Positions 1-6,508 of a stretch of DNA of 8,029 nucleotides are shown here, in pieces. The translations under genes and the position numbers were made by a program. The number at the start of each line of letters is the position of its first letter. Position 1 is the stretch's first letter. The stretch covers positions 1-8,029 of the forward strand of contig JARYMD010000201.1 of the NCBI GenBank assembly GCA_029907285.1, written 5' to 3'. The notes beneath the pieces are model-generated. The model worked only from the letters and a program-made list of their open reading frames with translations. It was not told where the DNA came from and did not search any database. This DNA comes from Verrucomicrobiota bacterium (GTDB taxonomy: Bacteria > Verrucomicrobiota > Verrucomicrobiia > Limisphaerales > J093).

Positions 1-170
1 AACCGGGGCGTTGGCCGTTGGGCAACTTTGGTTCCGGCTGAGCCGGGCTGCGAAATATGCAGGCTAGCGCCATATCGGCATGCGCGGTGTTCCCCCCACA
101 GACTTCGACAGCCGGCGATTGGAACAAGGAACGATCTGCGGGCAATGCCGCAATCCGGGGGCAAAGCACA

Positions 171-230
171 AACAGCGAGCCTGGCACTTTATTCGGGTCC
201 ACACCCAAACAACGAGCCTAGCACTCTATT
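171..230. repeat. Imperfect 23-base direct repeat, period 37
   Basis: Bases 171-193 and 208-230 match at 20 of 23 positions, with a shared core GAGCCTrGCACTyTATT. The three differences are all transitions (G/A at 175/212, G/A at 183/220, T/C at 188/225). Copies are offset by 37 bases. No third good copy is visible 37 bases either side. The function is unknown; it could be paired regulator binding sites or a decayed tandem duplication. Confidence 0.6.
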
Positions 231-257
231 TCTATTCACCGGCACGAACTCACTTTG

Positions 258-271
258 TGCGCACGTGCGCA
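258..271. repeat. Perfect 14-base palindrome TGCGCACGTGCGCA
   Basis: The sequence equals its own reverse complement, centred between 264 and 265. It is flanked by CACT (251-254) and by AGTG (271-274, sharing base 271), so the symmetry partly resumes outside a three-base interruption. It lies about 190 bases before the DUF362 start and could be a dimeric repressor operator. No regulator can be assigned from the sequence. Confidence 0.5.
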
Positions 272-349
272 GTGGCGGTGAACCCGGTCGGCCTTGTGCA
301 ACGTTCCATGAAGGACGGGGCGCTCTTTCCCCTGCTATCCAAACATCCC

Positions 350-377
350 TTGATCACCAGCCGGGTTGGCGTATCTT
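350..377 (+). promoter_or_regulatory. Candidate sigma70-type promoter for the DUF362/propeller pair
   Basis: TTGATC at 350-355 (4 of 6 to TTGACA) is followed after 16 bases by TATCTT at 372-377 (4 of 6 to TATAAT). This would start transcription about 75 bases before the ATG at 461. Match quality is moderate and such pairs can occur by chance. Confidence 0.3.
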
Positions 378-460
378 GAGGCCCAGAGCGTATGCATGGA
401 CCGGGTCAGGATAGAAGCGGTCGCTGCTGGCCATTCGCTCCCCGATGTCCTGGCGGAGCG

Positions 461-1636
461 ATGACACGACGCGAGTTTCTTGCCGGAATAGCTGCTGGCG
501 CCGCTGCGGTTGGCGGTGGGGCATCAATTGCGAGCGAAAGCAATGTCCGCGTTCCCCGCGTGGTGGTGAGCATTGCCTTTTGCAAGCGGTACGAATACAG
601 GGGTGTTCGGAGCGTCCTTGCGGGGATGTTTTCCGAGCTTGGGGACGTCGGCCGGCTCGTTCGGGGGAAGCACGTGACGGTCAAGGTTAACCTTGTAAAC
701 ACATCTGAGGAGGACGTTGGGGGGGTGCCGGTGTGGCTGACGGTGACGGTGCATCCTGTGGTAGCGATGGCGCTTGGGAGTTTGCTGGTCGAGTACGGTG
801 CGCGTCGGGTGGCATTTTGCGATCAACTGCCGTTTCTGGAGTTGGGCGAAGGAGCTTTTGCCGGGTATGGGTATCGGCTTGGGGACTTTCAGAGCGCGAT
901 GGATGGCCGTGCGCAGTTTGTCAACACGCGCAATCGCATGCCATACGGAGAATACGCCTGGGTCAAAGTGCCCAACGGGGAATTGGCCATTGCATGGGAA
1001 GTCAACAAGACTTATGTCGAGACTGACGTGCTTGTGTCGCTGGCGAAACTCAAGAACCACGTTTCAGCCGGGGTGACTGGCGGGATGAAGAACCTGTTTG
1101 GGGTGCCGCCGAGCAGTCTCTACGGGGATGATTTGACGGATCATCCGGACGAAGGCGCAATCGGGTATCGAAATGCGACGATGCATAATTGCACGCGGCA
1201 GCCATTCACGTCGGGGCGATCGTTCACAGGGCGTTCTGTGGAAGGCGATCACGGTTACAATGTTCCGCGGTTTATCGTGGACCTTTCCGAGGCGTTCCCG
1301 ATCAGCCTTGTGGTCATCGACGGCATAAGCACCATCCAGACAGCCGAGGGCTGGTGGAACGGGTCGATGGTGTCTGTCACGCGACCGGGGTTGCTGATTG
1401 CTGGGCGCAACGCAGTTTCAACCGACGCTGTTGCGGCTTCTGTCATGGGGTTCAACCCAGACGCGCCTGATCGCACCCCGCCTTTCAGCAACGGATCGAA
1501 CTACCTAGCATTGGCGCGACAACGCGGTCTCGGGGAAAATCGAATCGACAGAATCGAAATCGCAGGGGTGAACCTTGATACGGCACGATTCGAGTTTCAC
1601 CCGACTTACCGCCGAAAAGCGCCGACTGGCCAATGA
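461..1636 (+). CDS. DUF362 domain protein with Tat signal peptide
   Basis: This 391-residue protein belongs to the DUF362 family, whose biochemical role is not settled. The N-terminus MTRREFLAGIAAGAAAVGGG is a clear Tat signal (RR at 3-4, hydrophobic Ala/Gly-rich stretch at 7-22), so export of the folded protein is expected. Family-like segments include VKVNLV (75-79 region), KLKNHVSAGVTGGMKNLFG (about 196-214), DGISTIQTAEGWWNG (287-301) and AGRNAVSTDAVAASVMGFNP (314-333). There is no cysteine cluster, so the ferredoxin-type Fe-S domain found in some DUF362 proteins is missing. The frame stays open upstream to an ATG at 392, but 461 is chosen because it puts the RR motif at the extreme N-terminus. 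A GGAG lies only two bases before this ATG, too close to be a good ribosome site. The gene ends in an ATGA overlap with the propeller gene, so the two are probably translated together. Family assignment is firm; function is open. Confidence 0.88.
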   Translation: MTRREFLAGIAAGAAAVGGGASIASESNVRVPRVVVSIAFCKRYEYRGVRSVLAGMFSELGDVGRLVRGKHVTVKVNLVNTSEEDVGGVPVWLTVTVHPVVAMALGSLLVEYGARRVAFCDQLPFLELGEGAFAGYGYRLGDFQSAMDGRAQFVNTRNRMPYGEYAWVKVPNGELAIAWEVNKTYVETDVLVSLAKLKNHVSAGVTGGMKNLFGVPPSSLYGDDLTDHPDEGAIGYRNATMHNCTRQPFTSGRSFTGRSVEGDHGYNVPRFIVDLSEAFPISLVVIDGISTIQTAEGWWNGSMVSVTRPGLLIAGRNAVSTDAVAASVMGFNPDAPDRTPPFSNGSNYLALARQRGLGENRIDRIEIAGVNLDTARFEFHPTYRRKAPTGQ

Positions 1637-2778
1637 ACTCAGATTCCGCACAAACACAACGTGTCTGGACGATGGCCGGGGGCGGTCCGGGCAGAACCGG
1701 GGGGTTTGGTCTTCGAGTCCGATTTGGGCGAAAGCCGCTCCACAGGCTTGGAACGGCCGGCGCAGTACAAGCAGCGCCGGTCTTTGACCCGACCGGGCGC
1801 GTTTTTGTCGCTGACATGAGCGGCGCGGTGCAAGGCTTCGAAAGGAACGGCAAGCTGCTCTGGAGGCGCGAGGTCGAAGGGAGCATCTCAGCGACGCCTG
1901 TTGTTGACCCTGTATCTCGGCGGCTGTTTGTCGGAACGCACCGCGGACGGCTGTATTGTCTGTCGTGCCTGGACGGTGCGGTTGTTTGGAGCACAGAAAT
2001 ACCGTCGAGGACAGACCCGAGGATAGCCTCGGACCTTCTCCTTGAGCGCAAGACGGGCCTGCTGATCGCCAGCAGTTGGGGTGGTCAGTTCATAGGATTT
2101 CAGCCGGAATCAGGCAAGGCGAAGCTTGCATGGAATGCGGGCATCTCACCCCAGGCAGGAGCGAGCTCTGACAGCTCCGGAACAGTCTATTTTCAGAGAG
2201 CGGTTGCGGGAGAGGGGCTCATTTGCGCCAGTGTCGCGCCGGATGGCGCGGAGAGAGTCTTGCACAAGCAACCGGAAGGCAAACGCGGCGCAGCAAGGAC
2301 CGTTGTGGCTGCGGCACCTGTCATCGACGAGCGGCGCAACCTTGTTTATTTCGCTGTCAACGCGGATGCCGGTTGCAGGCTGGTGGCATGGAGCTTGATC
2401 GAGCGGCGCAATGTCTGGAATGTGCAGTTTGGGAAAATGGTTGTTGCGACGCCTGCCGTGAGGTCGGATGGTATTGTGCTGGTGGCTGTGATGGACGGTG
2501 TGCTGTACGGCATTGGAAATGGCGGAAAGCCGGTTTTCCAGTACAACAGCGGCGCAGAGTACCTGCTGGCCGGGCCGGTTTGCGAACAGCAGGGCGACGT
2601 TTACCTGGCTGATCCGCTTGGCAGATTGCACGCAATAAGCAAGTCCGGCAAAGGGCGCGTCATTTTCGAAGCTCCGCGTTCGTTTCAAGCGCGGCTGGCT
2701 TTTGATCCGTTTGGCAGCCTCTACGCGGCTTGCACGGACCACAGCATCTACGTCTTGCCTAATCTGCTGGCCGGCTGA
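1633..2778 (+). CDS. PQQ-like beta-propeller repeat protein
   Basis: This 381-residue protein has repeated propeller blades of the PQQ/quinoprotein-dehydrogenase-like type. Each blade shows the pattern 'aaPVfDptGrvFVad..G.v.gfe.nGkllWr'; clear units lie near residues 47-78, 88-120, 138-168, 229-264, 272-303, 313-343 and 354-376, giving about seven blades. The opening WTMAGGGPGRTGG resembles the 'W..f.gdp.rTG' start of many such proteins. No signal peptide or membrane segment is visible, which is unusual because most relatives are extracytoplasmic. A CLSC (CxxC) sits at 109-112. I see no dehydrogenase catalytic features, so a scaffold or binding role is more likely than an enzyme. Its ATG overlaps the DUF362 stop (ATGA, 1633-1636), so the two products are probably made in step and may act together. 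The fold is confident; ligand and function are unknown. Confidence 0.85.
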   Translation: MNSDSAQTQRVWTMAGGGPGRTGGFGLRVRFGRKPLHRLGTAGAVQAAPVFDPTGRVFVADMSGAVQGFERNGKLLWRREVEGSISATPVVDPVSRRLFVGTHRGRLYCLSCLDGAVVWSTEIPSRTDPRIASDLLLERKTGLLIASSWGGQFIGFQPESGKAKLAWNAGISPQAGASSDSSGTVYFQRAVAGEGLICASVAPDGAERVLHKQPEGKRGAARTVVAAAPVIDERRNLVYFAVNADAGCRLVAWSLIERRNVWNVQFGKMVVATPAVRSDGIVLVAVMDGVLYGIGNGGKPVFQYNSGAEYLLAGPVCEQQGDVYLADPLGRLHAISKSGKGRVIFEAPRSFQARLAFDPFGSLYAACTDHSIYVLPNLLAG

Positions 2779-2807
2779 CGGCTGGGGGCACAGCCACAAA
2801 GCGCCGG
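2771..2807. terminator. Possible bidirectional terminator hairpin between convergent genes
   Basis: Nested short inverted repeats lie between the converging stops: CCGGC (2771-2775) with GCCGG (2803-2807) outside, and GGCTG (2780-2784) with CAGCC (2791-2795) inside. There is no T-run on either strand, so this is only a weak candidate supported mainly by its position. Confidence 0.22.
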
Positions 2808-2808
2808 A

Positions 2809-3168
2809 CTAATTCCTCTGCGGGTCAAGCCGGCGGCTCGGCAGCTCGAAACGGCCCACATCCACTCCTCCTTTTGATCCGGGCATTACAGTGAAAACTC
2901 CCATTCCCTCCTCTTCAAAATAGAAGAACAGCATCGCACGATCTTCGAAGGACGCGGCTCCGTAAAAGAACTTGTATTCGCTCAGGCTCAACACCATCAC
3001 CTCATCAAGCTCCGCTGGCCGGTCCAGCATCGTAGCAACGACCTGCTTCAACGCTTCGTTCAAGAACGATTCCGGGGCCGGCTCTGATTCGTCAAGCAAG
3101 CCCTTGTCCGCCACGAATTCCTCGAGGAAATAAGCGGCGGCCAATTCGTAGCTGTCAGGAAGCATCAT
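2809..3168 (-). CDS. Small acidic hypothetical protein
   Basis: I do not recognise this gene. The product is about 120 residues, acidic in its first two thirds, with Phe/Tyr/Glu-rich segments (SEYKFFYGAASFEDRAMLFF, then YFEEEGMGVFTVMPG) and a basic end (SRRLDPQRN). No signal peptide or membrane segment is visible, so it is probably a small cytosolic protein. The frame extends upstream to a GTG at 3237 (142 residues). I prefer the ATG-ATG pair at 3163-3168 because GGGAG (minus strand, 3172-3176) sits 3 and 6 bases before these codons, the extra 23 codons have clearly lower third-position GC than the rest, and a TATTAT promoter-like box overlaps them. It is convergent with the propeller gene (30-base gap) and divergent from the isomerase-like gene. 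Consistent codon use and length suggest a real gene. Confidence 0.6.
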   Translation of the reverse strand: MMLPDSYELAAAYFLEEFVADKGLLDESEPAPESFLNEALKQVVATMLDRPAELDEVMVLSLSEYKFFYGAASFEDRAMLFFYFEEEGMGVFTVMPGSKGGVDVGRFELPSRRLDPQRN

Positions 3169-3226
3169 ACGCTCCCGCAACACGGTGAGATGATGTGGAA
3201 GATTTTCAGATGCAGTATTCACGCGG

Positions 3227-3256
3227 ATAATATGCACAAAAACCCCGCCAAATCCA
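3227..3256 (-). promoter_or_regulatory. Candidate promoter for the small minus-strand gene
   Basis: Read on the minus strand, TGGATT (3251-3256, 3 of 6 to TTGACA) is followed after 18 bases by TATTAT (3227-3232, 5 of 6 to TATAAT). Transcription would begin near 3220, downstream of the GTG at 3237, which agrees with the ATG start near 3168. The -35 is poor. Confidence 0.3.
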
Positions 3257-3387
3257 GACGGATGTTTTGCCTTTACCCAGGGGCGCGGTTTGGATGAAAT
3301 TGCGCCATGTCAAACGACTTCTCGATCGAACGGAATTTGGTTTCCTCGCTCCCGATTCAAAACGATTCAGCGCGCATCGGCGCGCCG

Positions 3388-4815
3388 ATGAACCGCCGCG
3401 CGTTCTTCAGGTGCGGTGCCTTATTGGCCGGCGGTTGTGCTTGTTGTCTTCCCACGGGCACCCTGCTGGCGGGCAGCAGGACAATGGCCGACCGGCGGCT
3501 GATCAGTCCGGGTTGCCGGACCAGCAAAGTGCGGGTTGCAAAGATATACCTTGGCAAACACAAGGCGCACTGGCCAACGCCAAAGCTCGACCTGAACACG
3601 GAGCGGGCAAGGTACGAGCAGTTTTTCCAAAAGAACTCGAGGGAGTTCGCTGACGTCGAGTTTGCCGTGAACGAACTCATCACCGAGAAAGAACAGGTCG
3701 ATCCATTGAAGAGCCGTCTCGATGGTGTGGATGGTGTGTTGCTGATTCACCTTTCGATGGGTGTGCGCGAATGGGTGGAAAACATTCTTGGCGCAGGCAA
3801 GCCCACGGTGCTGTTCGCCGCGCCTTATTCGGGGCACGAATGGTCACAGTTCGGCCAAATCAGGGAAAAAGACCTTGGGCGTCATTTTGACTGCTTGCTC
3901 ACAAGCAATCTTTCCGAGCTCGCCGCGGCTGTCAGGCCGTTCAGAGCGATTCATCATTTGCGGGAAGCGAAAATCCTGAACCTCACCACACGGCAGCCTG
4001 AAGCCGAAAGGTTGAAGTACATTGCCGACAAGTTCGGCACACAGATTGTCACGCTGGATTTGCAGAGGGTGTTGGACGCCTACAACTCGATCGACCCGCG
4101 AACTGCAGAAATCGAAACGCGCCGGTGGATATCAGAAGCGCAGAAGGTGGTCGAACCGCCGCGCAAGGAGATATTTGATTCGTGCCGACTTGCCCTTGCT
4201 TTCGAGAAAGTTCTGGATGAAGAGAACGCCACTGTCCTCACGGTGGACTGTTATGGCACCATGTATCAGAAACTGCCCGCGTTCCCGTGCGTGGGTTTTG
4301 TCCGGCTCAACGACATGGGATTCGCCGGCATATGTGAATCCGACCTGTCGAGCGCTCTCACCTTTGTTCTTTTCCAGGGATTGTCGGGACGCCCGGGGTT
4401 CATAAGCGACCCCACGTTGGATGAGTCGAAAAACAGCATTATTCTGGCGCACTGTCTCGGGACCAGGAAAATGGACGGACCCGCCGGAAAAGCGGCGCCT
4501 TACCGGCTGCGGACAATAATGGAACGTCAGGAAGGCGTTGTGCCGCAGGTGTTCATGCGCATCGGCCAAAAAGTCACCCAGGCAATTATCACACGAACAG
4601 ACGAGATCGTTTATTTCACAGGCACGATCATCGACACGCCAGACACCGACCGCGGCTGCAGAACCAAGATAACAGTCAAAGTGGACGGGAACATTCAAAA
4701 GCTGTGGCATAACTGGGCGCACGGTCTCCACCGCCTCACATGCTACGGAGACCTCACGACTGATCTCGCCCGTTTCTGCCGATTCAAGGACCTTAAGTTG
4801 ACCAACGAAGCCTGA
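3388..4815 (+). CDS. Exported L-fucose/L-arabinose isomerase-like protein (Tat signal)
   Basis: This 475-residue protein has a C-terminal half like the L-fucose/L-arabinose isomerase superfamily, which interconverts aldose and ketose sugars with a divalent metal. Seen here: PCVGFVRLNDMGFAGICESD (about 300-319) followed by LTFVLFQGLSGRPGF and IILAHCLGT (351-359). The acidic CESD and the His of AHC are the likely metal-site residues by family analogy. The end (LWHNWAHGLHRLTCYGD) also fits the family. The N-terminal half has alternating alpha/beta segments such as GVLLIHLS and KPTVLFAAPYSG. The start MNRRAFFRCGALLAGGCACC looks like a Tat signal with RR at 3-4 and a hydrophobic stretch. An in-frame ATG at 3307 would add 27 residues; I chose 3388 because the RR motif then sits at the N-terminus, but neither start has a convincing Shine-Dalgarno. 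Export is unusual, since classical sugar isomerases are cytosolic. Substrate unknown. No sugar kinase, transporter or aldolase genes are adjacent. Confidence 0.75.
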   Translation: MNRRAFFRCGALLAGGCACCLPTGTLLAGSRTMADRRLISPGCRTSKVRVAKIYLGKHKAHWPTPKLDLNTERARYEQFFQKNSREFADVEFAVNELITEKEQVDPLKSRLDGVDGVLLIHLSMGVREWVENILGAGKPTVLFAAPYSGHEWSQFGQIREKDLGRHFDCLLTSNLSELAAAVRPFRAIHHLREAKILNLTTRQPEAERLKYIADKFGTQIVTLDLQRVLDAYNSIDPRTAEIETRRWISEAQKVVEPPRKEIFDSCRLALAFEKVLDEENATVLTVDCYGTMYQKLPAFPCVGFVRLNDMGFAGICESDLSSALTFVLFQGLSGRPGFISDPTLDESKNSIILAHCLGTRKMDGPAGKAAPYRLRTIMERQEGVVPQVFMRIGQKVTQAIITRTDEIVYFTGTIIDTPDTDRGCRTKITVKVDGNIQKLWHNWAHGLHRLTCYGDLTTDLARFCRFKDLKLTNEA

Positions 4816-4896
4816 TGAAAGGCCCGCGTCCGGATTCCAGACGGACATTTCACGCTCTGAAAGGGCGCGTGCCGGGCGTCACCTGTTGACTCGCGC
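4816..4896. other. Intergenic gap before the WYL regulator with a weak hairpin
   Basis: The 81 bases hold GTCCG (4828-4832) and CGGAC (4842-4846) around a 9-base loop, followed by ATTT, a poor terminator candidate for the isomerase-like gene. TTGACT at 4886-4891 is too close to the ATG at 4897 to be its -35 box. No Shine-Dalgarno is evident before that ATG. Confidence 0.3.
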
Positions 4897-5928
4897 ATGT
4901 CCCGATCATCACTGCCGAAATCGAGGCCGCCGCTGGAGCGGATGCTCCGGATTCACCGTGCAATCCAGGCTGGCAAGCACCCGAATGCCACCACACTGGC
5001 CGCAGAAATGGAGGTCTCCACAAAGTCGGTCCACAGGGATATCGAATTCATGCGTGATCGGCTGGGGCTGCCAATCGAGTTTGACCCGCGCCGCAACGGC
5101 TATTACTACACTCAGGAAGTGGCTTCTTTCCCGACCCTGCAACTGACCGAAGGCGAACTGTTCGCTCTGCTCGTCGCTGAAAAAGCCATCCAACAGTACC
5201 GCGGCACAACATTCGAGCGACCCTTGATGAGTGCATTGCGCAAAATGGCAGATTCACTGCCAGAACCCGTCTCGATCCATTTCTCGGATTGGGACCGCGC
5301 GATTTCGTTTCGCACGAGCGTCGAGCCGTTCTTGAACCTTGAGGTGTTTGATCAGCTGGCCCGCGCGACGGCCTCACGGCAACAGCTCCAGATCGATTAT
5401 CGCAAACCCGGCAGCCGCGAAGCCGAAACACGCCTGATTGATCCCTATCACCTTGCCAACATCAACGGCGAATGGTACCTGTTCGCCTACGACCATTTGC
5501 GCGGTGATTTGCGCACATTTGTTCCGGCACGAATCAAGTCCGTGCGCCGCACCGGCAAGACATTCGCCCGGCCAACCGGCTTTTCCGTGGACAGGCAACT
5601 GCGCGACAGCTTCGGGGTCCACATCGCCGAGGGACAGTACGAGGTCATTTTGCGGTTTTCGGCTGCGGTGGCCGATTACATCCGCGAGAAACGCTGGCAT
5701 CCGTCCCAGAAACTCCGCGAACTCGAGGACGACCGTGTTGAAATGCGCATGAAACTCTCGAGTCTGGTGGAAGTGCAGCGTTGGATTCTGAGCTGGGGCG
5801 GCGAAGTCGAAGTGCTCGCACCCCGGGACCTCGTGGAAAACGTCCAAAGAGCTGCAACGGCGATTCTCGACAGAACTCGCCGCGTTCTGGCACGATGTCG
5901 CCGTGGGCGTTCCGGTTCGGCAGTTTAA
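4897..5928 (+). CDS. WYL-domain transcriptional regulator (HTH + WYL + WCX)
   Basis: This 343-residue protein has the standard layout of WYL regulators. A winged helix-turn-helix occupies about 13-66, with the recognition-helix region ATTLAAEMEVSTKSVHRDIE (31-50), followed by a wing ending NGYYY. A linker leads to the WYL domain at about 150-220 with GEWYLFAYDHLRGDLRTFVP (191-210), including the W-Y-L residues and a trailing Arg-rich strand PARIKSVRR. The C-terminal region (about 245-325, YEVILRFSAAVADYIREKRW onward) matches the WCX oligomerisation extension. WYL domains are known to bind nucleic acid or nucleotide-type ligands, and family members include DNA-damage regulators (PafBC) and defence-island repressors. 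The stop lies 4 bases before the preferred ruvC ATG, so co-transcription with ruvC is likely; a possible ruvC GTG at 5903 would even overlap. Targets are unknown; control of its own operon is an inference. Confidence 0.85.
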   Translation: MSRSSLPKSRPPLERMLRIHRAIQAGKHPNATTLAAEMEVSTKSVHRDIEFMRDRLGLPIEFDPRRNGYYYTQEVASFPTLQLTEGELFALLVAEKAIQQYRGTTFERPLMSALRKMADSLPEPVSIHFSDWDRAISFRTSVEPFLNLEVFDQLARATASRQQLQIDYRKPGSREAETRLIDPYHLANINGEWYLFAYDHLRGDLRTFVPARIKSVRRTGKTFARPTGFSVDRQLRDSFGVHIAEGQYEVILRFSAAVADYIREKRWHPSQKLRELEDDRVEMRMKLSSLVEVQRWILSWGGEVEVLAPRDLVENVQRAATAILDRTRRVLARCRRGRSGSAV

Positions 5929-5932
5929 CAAA

Positions 5933-6508
5933 ATGATGGAGCGGGTCAGGGGTCGGCGCGGGCGGGTGCCTGTGCGCGACGGCGAAAGACCCGCGACGTC
6001 GGCAACGCACCGTGTTATTCTGGGAATTGACCCGTCTTTGCGCGGAACGGGATACGGCGTGATAAGGCTCGGCGACACCGGGCCGGAGTTGCTGGCTCAG
6101 GGCGTGTTGAAATGCCCAAGGGAATGGAACCGGTCCCGATGTCTTGTCCGCATCAACCGCGAACTCCAGAGCCTTGTGTCGCAGTGGCAGCCGACAGTGT
6201 GTGTTGTCGAAGGCCTTTTCTACGCGCAGAATCTCAGGACCGCGATTGTAATGGGCGAAGCGCGCGGAGCGGGACTGGCTGCGGTTGGCAGCGCCGGGCT
6301 CGAGGTGTACGAGATCGCTCCGCGGCGCGTCAAACAGGCCATCGTGGGACATGGCGGCGCCGCAAAAATCGCCGTCGCCAAAATGGTGCAGAAGCTGCTC
6401 GGACTGCCCAAGACACCCGAGCCAGACGCCGCCGACGCGCTGGCATTGGCACTGACTTTTGTCCATGAGCAGGGCCGATGCTCGCCAAAAGCTCTCAAAC
6501 GCATATGA
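5933..6508 (+). CDS. ruvC: RuvC Holliday junction resolvase
   Basis: RuvC is the dimeric, metal-dependent endonuclease that nicks Holliday junctions symmetrically after RuvAB branch migration. The core begins at VILGIDPSLRGTGYGVI, about residue 28 of this reading. The four acidic catalytic residues are present: D33 in GIDPS, E93 in VVEGLFYAQN, and D165 and D168 in PDAADALALAL. RRVKQAIVGHGGAAK fits the conserved segment before the last motif. The protein is 191 residues, slightly longer than usual because of an Arg-rich N-terminal extension of about 26 residues. The true start is uncertain: GTG 5903 (overlapping the WYL gene), ATG 5933 or 5936, and GTG 5966 or 5972 are in frame, none with a clear Shine-Dalgarno. 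I chose 5933 as the first ATG after the upstream stop. It ends in an ATGA overlap with ruvA. Identification is secure; the start is not. Confidence 0.93.
   Translation: MMERVRGRRGRVPVRDGERPATSATHRVILGIDPSLRGTGYGVIRLGDTGPELLAQGVLKCPREWNRSRCLVRINRELQSLVSQWQPTVCVVEGLFYAQNLRTAIVMGEARGAGLAAVGSAGLEVYEIAPRRVKQAIVGHGGAAKIAVAKMVQKLLGLPKTPEPDAADALALALTFVHEQGRCSPKALKRI

Larger units (their letters stand above)
1..460. other. Gene-free region upstream of the DUF362 gene
   Basis: I see no believable gene here. The open frames present have no recognisable domain, are rich in Pro, Arg, Cys and His as chance GC-rich frames often are, and overlap each other in different frames. The stretch does contain short structured elements: an odd palindrome at 34-46 (CCGGCT-G-AGCCGG), an imperfect hairpin at 10-26, a 23-base direct repeat pair (171-193 and 208-230), a perfect 14-base palindrome (258-271) and a promoter-like pair at 350-377. 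It reads as an intergenic or regulatory stretch, possibly with a decayed repeat element. The gene to the left lies outside the window. Confidence 0.6.

Noticed and set aside
182..200. Sigma54-like TGGCAC element
   Set aside because: The matching -12 TTGC element is missing at the required spacing, and the second repeat copy has changed TGGCAC to TAGCAC.
171..230. CRISPR array remnant
   Set aside because: There are only two copies, with a 14-base gap between them, far too short for spacers, and no cas gene is present.
28..414. Open frames in the upstream gene-free stretch (28-414 and 80-379)
   Set aside because: They overlap each other in different frames, have no domain or ribosome site, and their composition is what GC-rich non-coding DNA gives by chance.
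392..460. Upstream start for the DUF362 gene at 392
   Set aside because: It would place a Cys/Pro-rich 23-residue stretch before a complete Tat signal that begins exactly at the ATG at 461.
2146..2799. Long minus-strand frame opposite the propeller gene
   Set aside because: The plus-strand propeller has clear blade repeats; the opposite frame shows no domain and is best explained as a shadow.
4132..4848. Long minus-strand frame opposite the isomerase-like gene
   Set aside because: It is antisense to well-conserved family motifs and shows no recognisable protein features.
5645..6466. Long minus-strand frames opposite the WYL and ruvC genes
   Set aside because: They run across two confidently identified plus-strand genes and have low-complexity, Arg/His/Pro-rich content.
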